Source: Haematobia irritans
Lineage: Eukaryota; Arthropoda; Insecta; Diptera; Muscidae
Direction: 5' to 3'
NCBI RefSeq assembly: GCF_050003625.1
Contig: NC_134398.1
Span: forward strand, 62,318,891 to 62,382,890
DNA length: 64,000 nucleotides
A program made the translations under genes and the position numbers. Below, piece after piece: positions 45,908-58,592 of this stretch (its first letter is position 1; each line of letters opens with the position of its first letter). The notes under the pieces are model-generated. The model did not search any database. It saw only the letters and a program-made list of their open reading frames with translations, and was not told the origin of the DNA.

Positions 45908-48089
45908 CATTTTTTTAATTTATTTTTTTTTTTAATATATTTTTTAACATATATTCCAGATACGTTCGGAAGTTCCCGAAAAGGTGTTCAGCATTACATA
46001 CTATTATATTTAATTTTTACTACGAAATTGTAAAGTGTGGTTTATAAAAGGCTTAAAGTCAGAAAAGAAAAGTGCTTGATATAAACGAAATGGACTGAGT
46101 TCAAATCAAATATTATTTTTTTATTGCAAAAATTAAAATTGTGTAATAAATAAAGGTTTTTGTATACAAGTTTAAAATTTTCGAAGAAATTCAAAAACTC
46201 TTACAAAAGTAGAACGTGAAGTCGAGTTTATATAAATATTTTTCCATCGAATCCTAAGGTTAACGATAACCATTCAAAAGCACATTATATTTAAATTCTA
46301 AACAGTAATTTTAAAACAGCACATAAATTTATTTTGGTGTGAACAATTGTTTGCTAGCATGTAACACCATTAATTTAGAAATACAAAAAAAATATATAAA
46401 TTTTTATTAACGAATAATTTTGTACTTAATTTAATTCTTAAGGCCGGTATAAATTGGTATTATTGCGTTGAAATGGCCATGTTTACCCTTGTACTTTTCC
46501 TTAATAATTTCTTTTAGAGAAAATAAACTTATTAAATTGTTGCTTTGGATCTTTCCCCACCATGTTATAATACAATTTACCGGAAAAAGTTGTAATGTTA
46601 TTCTGGTTTTGCCGCTAAAATGAGAAATAATGAGAAAGCGGCAAAACTCGAACTCAATGCCCGCTTTTATTTTCGAAAAAAATCCGTCAAATCCTCTTGG
46701 ACTACTCATTAATAAAGAGGAACTAATTTTTGTTTTTATAGATCTTACTGTTTAATTTTTCACTGTTTCGCCCTGTTTTAATTTTACTTTCACAACTCTA
46801 AAAAGAGTGCACTGAAAAAATATTGTCGTGAGGCCAAAGAGTTCATGTCCTTAAAATAAGAATACAACTTTTGCTTAACTTAGAAGACGCATTTCTCTAA
46901 TATAAAGTTTTTTCCATGCTCAAAGGTCGATACTTTCAATGAAGTCGTGTTGTCCTTATAATTAAGTGATTTGACTTAAAAATGGGTATCATAACATGAA
47001 AGAATAACTTTTTGGACTAATGTCAACTTGGCTTTAATAATTCAGAAAAATTCTTTAAAATTAATGAAACTGTCTTTAAATTTGTTGCATTTTTGCATCT
47101 TGACTACAAGGCAAAAATCATTCAAAAATAGGATATGTTTTTCTATACTTTATTTAAAGACATTTTTTACTTGAAACATAACATAATTTCTACTGGAAGT
47201 CTTGTTTTTAACGGACATTTTATAGCATATGAAAAAAAGCTGAAAAAGCGAAAAATGTAAATGTGCTTCGTAGAGTCAAGTACACAAAACCCCATTTAAA
47301 AGAGAATTGTGTCTTAAAAGCATCCTTACTTGTATTCTCCGCTTCTTTGGTTCGGAATCAATATCAAAATTGTTAAAGTGGAGACACAATCTTTGGAACC
47401 GGACATGCTTTTTGTTCAGTGTATAGTGCCCTTTCGTTAGTTTTTATGAAGATCCCTTTAATTACCCTTGTTTGAATATTTTGACTTACTCGTCCTACGT
47501 TCCGATTTGTTTTGACGAAACAAAAAAATTGTGCCCGTAATGCGAAAATGATAAACAAAACTCATGCTATTTTTTCAAATATATTTTATCTTGGTTCCGA
47601 ATGAATTTTCTCTCCGAATACTCATTTTAATATTTTACTTAAGCATATACAATTTTTGGCGAAGTCTTATATCACAACATATATATTTTTACTCATAATA
47701 TGTAAATTTATACTTGTTTATATTCACACATAGTATTTTTCCTATATTTAATGAAATTTTCTTTGTGTATATATATTTGTAATGCGCCAATTGGTTACTT
47801 TTATTATTTTACTTCCAGCATACACTTTGTCTCTCTTTGTAAACACATATATGTTTATGGGCTATTTCTAAATTAATATATGTTTGCATGCAAGCATATT
47901 ATATTTACAAACATTTTATGTCCCAAACATAATATGCTCTAACATATTAACATAAATGTCCCAAACCTATTATGCTAGTTTATGAACATTATATGTTTGC
48001 ACTCAAAAATATTGTGTTTAAAAATTTGAGTTCCAAACATATAATGTTTATACCCAAACATATGAAAAACAGTCTTTTTCGTCCGTGTG

Positions 48090-48986
48090 TCCAGTAGCGG
48101 ATGGGTATTTTTCGATATCTCTAAACTACAAAATAAAACATTATTCCCTAATGTACAGATGTAAGTTACAAACGCGTACGTATTATTTTCGTATCTTGGT
48201 TTATTACTGGGGGAAATATAATTGTTTTAACGCAACTGATTAAGATACAATTACGCAGAGGTCATTATAAGTTCGTAAATGTTATGTTTATTGAAACAAT
48301 CTGGTAACGAACGCCATGAGAAAAGAATTAACAGGAAATGAGTGACATTATTCTTCATAATAACGACACAAAAGGGGTTAACATTTTCAGAGATGAGAAT
48401 TCGTGAAAAAAATTTCTTACACAATACCAATAATTCCTACCTAAGATCCAACGTGGAGCAATAAGTTATCTATCTTGCCTACAAAAAGTTATACTGTGTT
48501 CATAGTATGCCACTATGGTCAAAGCAGATTTCAATTAAAATAAATAAAATAGCATTAACCTATCGTATCCTATTTAAATACCCCCTTCTGATAAAAGAAA
48601 AATATGAACTAAATGTAATGAAGTAAACCATGGTCATCAAATCACTACTACCGTATGAAAGTTTTGTTCTGTTTTAATATTCATTTATTTGGAAATTTTG
48701 AAAAAAAACTATAAAATTTAAATAAAACGAAATAATTTGCTTGCAATAAAAATAACCATCAGTCGAACAATAGACTTTATTTTTTGCGCACATACAACGT
48801 TTATGCCCACGGGAGACAAAATTTGGGGCTTCTTAGAGGATAAATATTTTGACAAACAATTTACCCAGTGTAGTACAATTTTGGTGCATCTATTAAAGGG
48901 TAGATAAAATATTCTATACCGCACTTCAAGTGGCTCTCAGAAAGTTCAGTTAAACAAATCTGGGAAACGGTTTATTATGACGTATA
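48090..48986. other. Unassigned sequence
   Basis: No gene or element recognised between the inverted repeat and the next MITE. Confidence 0.4.
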
Positions 48987-48988
48987 TA

Positions 48989-49332
48989 CACTGAAAAAAT
49001 TCCGTTGTTAAACAAACTCTAAATTAAATTTATTTTAAATGCAAAAAAAATATTTGTCTGTAATTAAATTTTATTTGTTTTTTTCGAAATTTTCAACAGC
49101 CTAATGAAATTTCCCTTTTTTAAGTATGAACCATATGTGGGTATAAAGTTTAATGACCAACAAAATTAATTTAATATGGACTAAAGCAAAAATGTATCCA
49201 CACAAAGAATTTTTTTAACATTTTATACTACCAATACAAACAATATTTTGTTTGGACCAATACTGAAGATATATATGCTTGAGGCAAAATGTTTTTAGGA
49301 TATATGTTATAGAAGCGATTTTTTTTAGGGTG
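48989..49332 (-). mobile_element. TA-flanked MITE, family 2-like chimera, 344 bp
   Basis: TA lies on both sides (48987-48988, 49333-49334). The minus-strand left end CACCCTAAAAAAAATCGCTT matches family 2, whereas the other end (CACTGAAAAAATTCCG inward) does not match the family 2 CACGGACG end. Internal GGTCCAAACAAAATATTG is shared with family 2. Confidence 0.65.
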
Positions 49333-49363
49333 TACGTATTTAATCTGATTTTTTGTCTAATAA

Positions 49364-49420
49364 ATACCACAACCCAAGTAATTCGATTGTGTAGAAGTTT
49401 CTACGCAATCCATGGTGGAG
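49364..49420 (+). mobile_element. HINE family C 3' part, left piece
   Basis: ACCACAACCCAAGTAATTCG and the GTAGAAGTTTCTACGC hairpin match 25865-25930. The element continues at 50571-50622 (GGTTACATAAGATTCGGCC to TATATACTTGTT) after the family 1 insertion. Confidence 0.75.
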
Positions 49421-50570
49421 CACGCACAAAAAAACCATGTTTGGACATGGTTGCCGCATCCATTTAATGCTTATCTAGAGCATGTAATTGCCGCGAAAAC
49501 CATGTATTTTGTCTTTGTAAAAATAGTTTTCGAGCGGAGAAAAATGTATGGTGGCAATAAGCATTTGTATGGTTCTCAAATACCGCAAACATGTTCTATC
49601 ATTTAAATGATAGAATTTGAGACCATTAAATGGTCGGGAAAATCATGTATCTGACCATTCAATTTTTTTACTTTTTTACAGGGAAAAAAGTATTTTTATA
49701 GGTTAAGTATAGATATGTCTAGAACCATTACATGGCCATAAAGACCATTTACATTTTTTTCGTGACCATTTAATTTTTTAACTTTTTTTCAGCGAAAAGA
49801 ATTTTATAAAAACATTGAGCAGGTACACACGATTTTCATTTTGCGCGTCAGTCGTGTGTTGATTGTTTCTTGGAATGGACGGAGAATAAGGATTTACTGT
49901 GTTTTGTGTTAATTTATTTATTCATAAGTGGCACGTGGTTTTATGTGAACACAAAAAAGGAAAGTGTAATTGAAAAATATACCTGTTTTTTGTTCTGCAT
50001 TTTGCTATATGGATCATTTATTTTTATTTGCAGTTACATGATGTCTGCGTTTGTACATTTGATGGGCACACGATGTAAATATAGAATGATTACTTATTGT
50101 TGAAATTGAAATAAAATAGTGTGTGTAAAAAATATGTGATGTTTGCTTGCACGATATTATAAATACAAACAAACAATGAATTAGTTTATTAATAAATAAA
50201 AACAAATAAAAAGAGTTAATTTTGTGTTTTCTTTTCTCAAGTGGCGTCCTTTTTTCGACGATGAAAAAAGGTTTTTCATAAAGATCAAAAAATTTTAGGT
50301 TGTGACCATGTTCTTTTAACTAGAAGAAAAACATTTTGAATGAATACCATAACATTTTAAATCGTGACCATTGTCTTTTCATTCAAACAAAATTATTTTT
50401 ATCAATATAATAACATTTTAGATGAGGACAATTATATTTTTCTTAGAACCATGTTCACTGATCCAACATGGTTGCAGGTTAAAATGTTATATGGTCGCCG
50501 CAAAAATAGCTCCTATCATATTATTTTGCTCTCGAATATGATTGTGACAATCATGTTTCTTCTCTGCGTG
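49421..50570 (+). mobile_element. Family 1 CAC...GTG element, 1150 bp, second long copy
   Basis: It starts CACGCACAAAAAAACCATGT and ends TTCTTCTCTGCGTG, with AG duplicated at 49419-49420 and 50571-50572. The uninterrupted target is seen in the HINE-C at 25933-25945, confirming the boundary. It is nearly identical in reverse to 551-1697. Open frames within it (for example 49870-50103) are not matched by a clear conserved protein and are probably fortuitous. Confidence 0.8.
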
Positions 50571-50622
50571 AGGTTACATAAGATTCGGCCTGGCCGAACT
50601 TACGGCCGTATATACTTGTTCA
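50571..50622 (+). mobile_element. HINE family C 3' terminus, right piece
   Basis: TTCGGCCTGGCCGAACTTAC and GTATATACTTGTT end the HINE-C opened by the family 1 insertion. Confidence 0.8.
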
Positions 50623-52021
50623 TATTGTTAATGGGTAATTTTAAATTGTTTGCCCGTGTAAAAATTGGTGGATCTGGCCAGATATCATTAGATCTCCTGT
50701 CATATCTTTATCTCATATCTTTAACTACAAGGAAATAATTTTTTTCCAATAAAAATAAGTTAAATTTAGCGTTAGTTTAACTACGGAAATTTTTGTCTGT
50801 GTAGTGATATAATAAGCAATTTGTAAAACCAGATTCAGTGACGGATGTTGCAAGACCATTATTTTTAGTTTCATAAATATCGAAATAAATTAATTCACAG
50901 GAAATTTTGTAAACTATATACATAACTGCTACTATTTTACTGATATGTTCATTCAATTTCTATATTTTGTATTCCTTCAAAAGTAATCATTAGAAAAAAT
51001 TTCTTTGTCTTACTTCAACAATAGATATCCATATTTAGTAATTTCATTAGATGTCTACTTCATACTGAAGTACATAACTGGCCTGCAGCTAAAATATTCC
51101 AAGCACGAACGCAAAATTTATCTCACGTAGAAGGCCCAACAACAAGAAGGCAATATGACGAAAACTACGTTGAAAGGAAACGGATATTGGTTTTATCTTA
51201 ACAAAATAAAAATCCGAACTGAAAAGGCGGATGTAAAATCCTCACGCACTGATATTTTGACATAATAGCAACAAGAGCAGCACACAAAAAACGCAACGAA
51301 AATCGAGAGCTTATCAAATTAGTATAAATTACTATTAAACTGCTAGGGCCCTGCCAAGCTGAACTTCATAATAAATTCTGGCGGGTTCTACAATATCTCA
51401 TACAAAACCTTCTTTTGCTATAGAGACCTAGTTTACATTTCCACTTTTTTTGGGGGGTTTACATAAGGCAAAACAATATCCGGAGAATTTATGTTTGTTT
51501 TGCATTTTCAGTGTTTATTTTAATAATCTCCAATAGGATGTTTACTGTTTTCCTAGAACAGAATGGGAAGGGTCAGGAATTTGATTTGAGCTATTGCTCT
51601 ATAAAAAGTTTTCAGACAGTTTTTTTTGTTGTTTTATTTTCATAAACTCTAATAGATAAACAGTTTGACTTTTGTATAGATTTTCACTATAATCTTATTT
51701 TGAGGCAACACCAGCACCAGCTGTGTGTTTAGGAATTTTTTTGATTATTATATTTTACAGATTACAGGGGAAAATATTGATATCTTCACTTATAAAATAA
51801 ATAACGTACACGAAGGACACACTTATTGGCGTTAAAATAAATTATATGACATTATAGGGGATTTTCTCACAATAATAATTACAATCTCTTAATTATAAAT
51901 AACACACACTTCTGTTGTTTAAAATATCTTTTATTAAATGTTATTTGCAGAAAAAGGTAAAAAAGATCCAAAAACCAATTGGAACCGATATCGAAGAAAT
52001 TATTAACTCTTAATCATAAAT
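50623..52021. other. Unassigned sequence
   Basis: About 1.4 kb without a recognised repeat, motif or gene. Confidence 0.4.
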
Positions 52022-52110
52022 AAGTATATAGTGCCGAATGTTCGGTCAGGCCGAATCTTAGTACCCTCCACCATGGGTTGCGTACAAATTACTACTAAAG
52101 ACTAGGATTC
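52022..52110 (-). mobile_element. HINE family C-type 3' end fragment
   Basis: Plus-strand AAGTATATAGTGCCGAATGT, GGCCGAATCTTAGTACCCTC and CCATGGGTTGCG correspond to the reverse of the HINE-C 3' end, with a diverged hairpin. Confidence 0.65.
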
Positions 52111-52378
52111 TGGTGGCAGTTGTTGATGACAATTATTGAGTGCAAAAAATATTGAGATATTAAATTGTTACAATAATAAAATCGAGTATTTAACAAAATG
52201 TGATTTGCGCAAATATGTGGATGTGGCATAGTTTTTATTTTGTATTTTCCAATTGATATATTGTTAATATTCCCATATGAAATTGATAAGTAAAATCAGG
52301 ATTTTTCGACTTCTTCATCACTTAATTTGTTGATTGCAATTGATACAATTTATCAATTAGAGTGCTCGTTGTAATTTA

Positions 52379-52611
52379 CACACAGATAAAAACCAATCAT
52401 TTTAAAATACCAAATCTAATGTCCTTATTGCAATAATTAAAATGCAATCCATGTCAGCAAAAAGCCATAGAGATTAAAATGTTACTCTGTAGTAAAACAT
52501 TGTTTGTTCTGGCGGTTATTTGCCGTTTTTATGTATTTTGTAGTTTTTTTTTTCTATTTGTCTATTGTATGACACAATAAATAGATTTGGAAATTAAAAC
52601 ATTTCTGTGTG
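52379..52611. mobile_element. TA-flanked MITE, 233 bp
   Basis: The left end CACACAGATAAAAACC and right end ACATTTCTGTGTG lie between TA dinucleotides (52377-52378, 52612-52613). The inverted ends are about 8 bp. Its interior does not match the other families here. Confidence 0.5.
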
Positions 52612-52987
52612 TATATTTACATATTTTTATCATTTTATTTGCATTTAGTAGAATTTGCCATGCCAGCCACCTGCGGACACAAATTTAAGCGAACAAAAAT
52701 GTATTGCAGTTTTGTTTATTTGGTCAGTGTTCATTTGATGACATATATGAATGGAGGTCAGTATAAAATTAGCAGAAAATTTTCAATAATTGTATGATGT
52801 GTGCATAATTCTTATACTTCAGGAGTTCGTGTATTAGTAAAGAAAATTAAATCAATTAATTGACATTTCGAATTTGAAATTAAAAAAAAAACAAAAATAT
52901 TATAATTTGTATATATGCATTTGGGTTTAATGAAGTCAAGCAAGCATACAAAGCGGAAACTTAAAAAAATTAACTCAAAGCACTTCC
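52612..52987. other. Unassigned sequence
   Basis: No feature recognised; AT-rich. Confidence 0.35.
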
Positions 52988-53194
52988 AACAAGTAAGTAA
53001 AGTCTAAAGTTGGGCGGGGCCGACTATAGTATACCCTTCGCCACTATGTAGACAAAAATTTGTGTTACCATCTCAACTCCTTCAAATTTGTTGGGAGTTA
53101 TTATGAAGATTTATATTCCCATATACACCCTCAAAAAGAAAAAACTCGCTTCTGTAACATATACCCCAAACACATTCTGCTTCAAGCATATATA

Positions 53195-54476
53195 CGATGG
53201 CGTTTCGGAAACTTCTTAGACTATCAATTAAAGAGAATAGTTAGTTTTTATTTTTCAATATAATCTCCTGAAACTTCAATACACTTAGTCCACCGCTTTT
53301 CTAGCAATTCTATCCCTTGATTAAATTAATTTTCATTAAGGTCTTCAAAATAGTGGTTTACAACTGTAATTGCATCTTCATTTGCGGTAAAACGCTTGCC
53401 AGGAAGGAATTTTTTTTTAGATTTGGGAACAAGTAAAAGTCACTGGGAGCTAAATCAGGAGAATAAGGTGGGTCGTCAAGCAACTCGTACTTTAATTCGT
53501 TGATTTTAGCCATTGTTAAAACACTCTTTTGCGCTGGTGCATTGTCTTAATGAAAAATTATTTATTGTGTTGTAAGCCAAGACTTTTTTCGAATTGGTAC
53601 ATTTAATTGATCCAAAAGGTTGCAATACATAGTACTCTCAATTTATTGTTTTACGATTTTGCAGATAGTCAATCAATAAAATACCTTTGAAGTCCAAAAA
53701 AAAACGTTGTCATAACCTTACCAGCCGATTGAATTGTTTTTGCCTTTTTTGGGCACTTCCTCCAGCTTCAGTCCATTGTTTGGATTGTTCTTTTGTCTCT
53801 GGAGTATAGTGGTTGATCCATGTCTCATCAACAGTTGTGAAACCACGCTTAAAATCAATTTTATTTCGCTTAAAACGATCCAAACAAGCTTGAGAAATGT
53901 TCATTCTTATGCGTTTTTAATCGACAGTTAACAAATGTGGCACCCATCCTGCAGAAAGCTTTTTGATCTGTTGTTCTTCATGCAAAATTAAATGGACTCG
54001 ATCATTTGAGATGCCCATGATATTAGCAATTTCACGCATTTTTATTCGTCGATCATTTAATACCATATCATGCACTTTGGCTACAATTTCTGTTGTTGTT
54101 GCTGTTTTTGGACTTCCACTACGTGGTTCATCTTCAATGCTTGTACGACCACCTTTAAATTCAGCAACCCAATTTTTTACTATTGCATATGAAGGAGCAC
54201 TTTCACCTAACACATTTACCATATCATTATGAATTTCTTGTCCCGATAAACCTTTTTTATGTAAATATTTAATGACAGCTCGCATTTCTAATTTTTCGAT
54301 TGTAAAAAATTGCGGATGCGTCTTTTTTGAACACCTGTTTCTATATGAAGGAGTTTCCAGATCGAAAAAAAATTTAACATGTGTTCATAACAGAGATGGA
54401 AGTTTCCAAAACACTTAACATTTTTCTGTTTATAGCGCATTTTGTGCAAGGCTAAGAAGTTCCCGAACTGCCCACG
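53195..54476 (-). mobile_element. DD34D mariner, 1282 bp, inactive
   Basis: Imperfect terminal repeats (CGATGGCGTTTCGGAAAC and its decayed mirror GTTCCCGAACTGCCCACG) lie between TA at 53193-53194 and 54477-54478. On the minus strand an N-terminal frame at 54285-53917 contains GLSGQEIHNDMVNVLGESAP and a MREIANIMGISNDRVHLIL helix-turn-helix. A second frame (53904-53710) contains the first catalytic block TVDETWINHY. Remains of the QDNAPAHK and PYSPDLAPSD blocks lie at 53550-53420. Several stops and shifts break the protein. Confidence 0.85.
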
Positions 54477-54561
54477 TATATAGTCAGGATTGGTCCAAAC
54501 AAAATATTGTGCTTATGTTTCACCTTAGGCATACACTGCACTATGGACGGAAATCGCAAAA

Positions 54562-54784
54562 CAGCGGCAAAAAGTCAAATTTTCAAAATGAAAAATTATT
54601 GGATGTTCCAATCGAAATTACTATAGAACATATTGGAAAGTACAAATCGAAAGTTAATTTGAAACTTGGCAACCCTGTTCAGAAGAAAAAAGCTGCCAAT
54701 GTTTACCAAAATGTATGCATGTTGCGTGTAATCAAGAAGAGCAAAAAATTAAAAATCTCACGCTTAATTTTTTTTTCCAAATAA
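54562..54784 (+). other. Unidentified Lys-rich open frame in the Transib-like element
   Basis: Just inside the left end, a frame encodes a lysine-rich stretch including LLDVPIEITIEHIGKYKSKV. It could be a remnant of transposase or captured sequence. I recognise no family and there is no clear start of its own. Confidence 0.3.
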
Positions 54785-55289
54785 AAGTGAAAAAAGAAAA
54801 CTTGTAAATGTGGATTCTAAGAGGAGGATTAATAGTTCAAGATGTTGTAAACACTTTAAAAAATATTCTTGTTTTTCAACTTGAATTTGTGGATTCAACA
54901 GTGCTGCTATGTGTAAATTTTAGTACATATGTATATTTGCGAGGAATATAACTAGAAATGTTAACGATTGTTAATGAAAATCTTTGCTTATCATTGTCCG
55001 TGAGGAAGTATACTTTTAAGTCCTGTAAAGTTTGTCTGCCCAAACTTGCCCATACTAAAATAAATGCTATTTTTCTAGAAAATAGTGATGATAAAAATAG
55101 CGAATTATTCTCATTTTGTGTGAAAAACAAAAAAGATAAAATGCTTTCTTTTTTTTCTGGAAAAGTAAAATACCACATAAAATCGACGAAGAATGAAGCA
55201 AATTAATTAAAACACATATAAGTACATCAAAAGGAAGTGTGAAAGCCACAAGATAACCAAAATAAAGGTCCTATGGCCAAAATTGGGAA

Positions 55290-55640
<351 letters not shown>

Positions 55641-55839
55641 GATTTTTATGGTTAATATTTGTTTAATCTTAATAAAATTAATTTAATAAAATGACAACTG
55701 GTTTTTACTTCTTACAACAAGTTCTGGTGATAAGGCGCTTTCTTAATAAGGAAAATAAGCAAGTATAAATTAAACTCCATCTATGAGTATACGTATTCCA
55801 TAGTATTCCAAGTGAAATTAGAATTTCGACCCCTCTATA

Positions 55840-57082
55840 AAGGGTGAAACGGTCAAAATTTGGTCAAGGGAAAACGCGTGTAAATCGGTGAAATCGTTTA
55901 TTTAATAAATCAAATTAAATTTCTTTTTCAAGTTCAATTAGTATAAAATTCAGGAAAAATATTCAGTTAGGCTTTCGCTTTTCCAAATCCGAATTGCCGG
56001 GCCTCACGCTTGACACCTGCCATCAGATTTTGTACAGCCACCTTGTCCACCTTCTTCGCCGCAGAAAGCCAGTTTGCCTTGAACTGCTGCTCGTCCTTAG
56101 CAGTTTTTTTGGTCTTCTTTAGGCTCCACTTGACAATAGCCCAGTATTTCTCAATTGGGCGGAGCTCTGGCGTGTTGGGAGGGTTCTTGTCCTTGGGAAC
56201 CACTTGCACGTTGTTGGCGGCGTACCACTCCATGGCCTTTTTACCGTAATGGCAAGATGCCAAATCCGGCCAAAACAGTACGGAACAACCGTGTTTCTTC
56301 AGGAAAGGCAGCAGACGTTTATTCAAACACTCTTTCACGTAAATTTCTTGGTTGACAGTCCCGGAAGCTATGAAACTGCTGCTTTTCAAGCCACAGGTAC
56401 AGATGGCTTGCCAAACCAGATATTTCTTCGCGAACTTTGACAGTTTTATGTGCTTGAAAATATCTGCTACCTTTCCCCTTCCTTTTGCCGTATAAAACTC
56501 CTGTACCGGAAGCTGCTTGTAGTCGGCTTTGACGTAGGTTTCGTCGTCCATTACCACGCAGTCAAACTTCGTCAGCATCGTCGTGTACAGCCTCCGGGAT
56601 CGCGCTTTGGCCGTCGTATTTTGTTTATCATCGCGATTTGGAGTCACTACCTTCTTGTAAGTCGATAGTCCGGCTCGTTTTTTGGCTCGATGCACGATTG
56701 TAGGGTTTCGCTTGAAAGTACCGGCAACTCTCTTTGTCGTCTCAGCGGCTTCCGGTTTTCGATTTCCCCCCGATCCAGACTTCCTGGCGGTCGACAAACG
56801 TTCCCCAAACACTTTAATTACATTTGTAACGGTTGATTTGGCAACTTTTAGCGATTTTGCCAGCTTTGCGTGCGAGTAGCTCGGATTTTCGCGATGCGCG
56901 AGCAAAATTTTCTTGCTTGGACGGCATTTTGACAACTGAAGAGTGAATTCCAAAATCAAAATAGGAGCAACATTCTACCCACACACACACCTTCAAAATG
57001 AGGGGTGTTCAGGTTTTTTAAATGCAAAATTGAAAGAAATACGTCAAGTTTATATTGACCAAATTTTGACCGTATCACCCTT
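55840..57082 (-). mobile_element. DD37E Tc1/mariner element, 1243 bp, nearly intact
   Basis: Terminal repeats of about 27 bp (AAGGGTGAAACGGTCAAAAT at the left, mirrored at the right) lie between TA at 55838-55839 and 57083-57084. One long transposase frame fills most of the interior. It is the best preserved DNA transposon in the window and sits at the innermost level of the nested stack. Confidence 0.9.
55967..56959 (-). CDS. DD37E Tc1/mariner transposase, open frame of 330 codons
   Basis: A helix-turn-helix region lies near residues 30-50 (HAKLAKSLKVAKSTVTNVIK), followed by a basic linker. The first catalytic aspartate is in CVVMDDETYV (residue 138 or 139) and the second is D232 in LFWPDLASCHYGKK. 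The glutamate is E270 in ELRPIEKYW, leaving 37 residues between them, the DD37E signature. The frame is uninterrupted to its stop. The start is doubtful: an ATG at about 56925 opens MPSK in another frame, so a one-base shift near the N-terminus may have broken the original start. It may be functional or only recently dead. Confidence 0.85.
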   Translation of the reverse strand: MILEFTLQLSKCRPSKKILLAHRENPSYSHAKLAKSLKVAKSTVTNVIKVFGERLSTARKSGSGGNRKPEAAETTKRVAGTFKRNPTIVHRAKKRAGLSTYKKVVTPNRDDKQNTTAKARSRRLYTTMLTKFDCVVMDDETYVKADYKQLPVQEFYTAKGRGKVADIFKHIKLSKFAKKYLVWQAICTCGLKSSSFIASGTVNQEIYVKECLNKRLLPFLKKHGCSVLFWPDLASCHYGKKAMEWYAANNVQVVPKDKNPPNTPELRPIEKYWAIVKWSLKKTKKTAKDEQQFKANWLSAAKKVDKVAVQNLMAGVKREARQFGFGKAKA

Positions 57083-57494
57083 TAGTAACGCACCTGGAAT
57101 AAGGGGGATTGACTCCCTTTTTGTTGGTAACATTTGATTTTGATAAGAAATATCGATGGTATTGAAAAACATGGTATTGAAGATACTAGATTGATTGTAA
57201 ATAATTTTTTCCGCAAATTTTCAATTTCCGCCCATAGTGCACTGGTAGAAAAAAATTTAATGAAGTTTTCTTTATGTATATATTTTTAAGGCGCCACTTG
57301 GTTACTTCCATTTTTTTACTTGCAGCATAGGTCTCTCTTTCTAAACACATATATGTTTACTTCTAAATTAAGATATGCTTGCATCCCAACAATTATATTT
57401 ACACAAATTTTATGTCCCAAACATAATATGTCCTAACATATTAACAAATATATCCCCAACATATTATGCTAGTTTATGAACATTATATGATTTT

Positions 57495-58592
57495 TATACC
57501 CTCCATCATAGGATGGGGGTATATTAACTTTGTCATTCCGTTTGTAACACATCGAAATATTGCTCAAGACCCCATAAAGTATATATATTCTGGGTCGTGG
57601 TGAAATTCTGAGTCGATCTAAGCATGTCCGTCCGTCTGTTGAAATCACGCTAACTTCCGAAGGAAACAAGCTATCGACTTGAAACTTGGCACAAGTAGTT
57701 GTTATCGATGTAGGTCGGATGGTATTGAAAATGGGTCATATCGGTCCACTTTTACGTATAGCCCCCATATAAAGGGACCCTCAGATTTGCCTCTAACAGA
57801 AGCATATTTCATCCGATCTGGCTGAAATTTGGTATATGGTGATGGTATATGGTCTCTAACAACCGTGCAAAAATTGGTCCACATCGGTCTATAATTACAT
57901 ATAGCCCCCATATAAACCGATCCCCAGATTTGGCTTGCGGAGCCTAAAAGAGAAACAAATTTCATCCGATCCGCCTGAAATTTGGTACATGATATTGGTA
58001 TATGGTCTCTAACAACCATGCAAAAATTGGTCCACATCGGTTCATAATTATATATAGCCCCCATATAAACCGATCCCCAGATTTGGCTTGCAAAGTCTCC
58101 AAGAGAAGCAAATTTCATCCAATCCGGTTGTAATTAGAAACATGGTGTTAGTATATGATTTTATTTCTATAGAAAATTTTGTCAAAAGTTTATTTCTATA
58201 GAAAATTTTGTTAAAATTTTATTTCTGTAGAAATTTTTGTCAAAATTTTCTTTCTATAGAAAATTTTGTCAAAATTTTTATTTCTATAGAAAATTTTGTG
58301 AAAATTTTATTTCTGTAGAAAATTTTGTCAAAATTTTATGTCTACTTTGTCAAACTGAATTATATACGTATTGGATCGATCTTTTTTGATTTAATATATA
58401 CCACGTATGGACTTACATACAATTTAGAAGATGGTGTTAGGAGGTTTTAAGATACCTTGCCATCGGCAAGCGTTACCGCAACTTAAGTAATTCGATTCTG
58501 GATGGCAGTGTTTAGAAGAAGTTTCTACGCAATCCATGATGGAGGGTACATAAGCTTCGGCCTGGCCGAACTTACGGCCGTATATACTTGTT
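57495..58592 (+). mobile_element. HINE family C, complete ends
   Basis: The 5' hairpin TATACCCTCCATCATAGGAT is followed by a short GTCC tract (57627-57640), three boxes (57720-58130), the 28-bp tandem array (58163-58345) and the 3' end with TTCGGCCTGGCCGAA and TATATACTTGTT at 58592. It sits inside the family 2 element. Confidence 0.8.
58163..58345. repeat. 28-bp tandem array in HINE-C
   Basis: About six units of TTTCTATAGAAAATTTTGTC with AAAATTTTA junctions, the reverse complement of the array at 41355-41570, at the matching place in the element. Confidence 0.85.

Larger units (their letters stand above)
43284..48087. repeat. 4.8-kb inverted repeat with ~1.9-2.1-kb arms
   Basis: The left arm 43284-45172 and right arm 45990-48087 are reverse complements with few differences, starting from CACGGACGAAAAAGACTG and its mirror. 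Each arm begins with the right half of family 2 and then has MITE family E-like sequence (TA then CACTGAACAAAAAGCATG at 43950). The right arm has about 180 extra bp (46744-46922). The loop (45173-45989) holds a family 2 left-end-like segment and two tRNA-like sequences. No convincing target duplication (TT left, TG right). Confidence 0.85.

Noticed and set aside
43284..48087. Assembly artefact as the full explanation of the inverted repeat
   Set aside because: The arms differ by an indel of about 180 bp and scattered bases, and the loop has its own content. This argues against a simple mirrored misjoin, though long reads should still confirm it.
49870..50103. Membrane-protein-like gene inside the family 1 element
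   Set aside because: The hydrophobic frame comes from T-rich DNA and is not supported as a conserved protein; the element looks non-coding.
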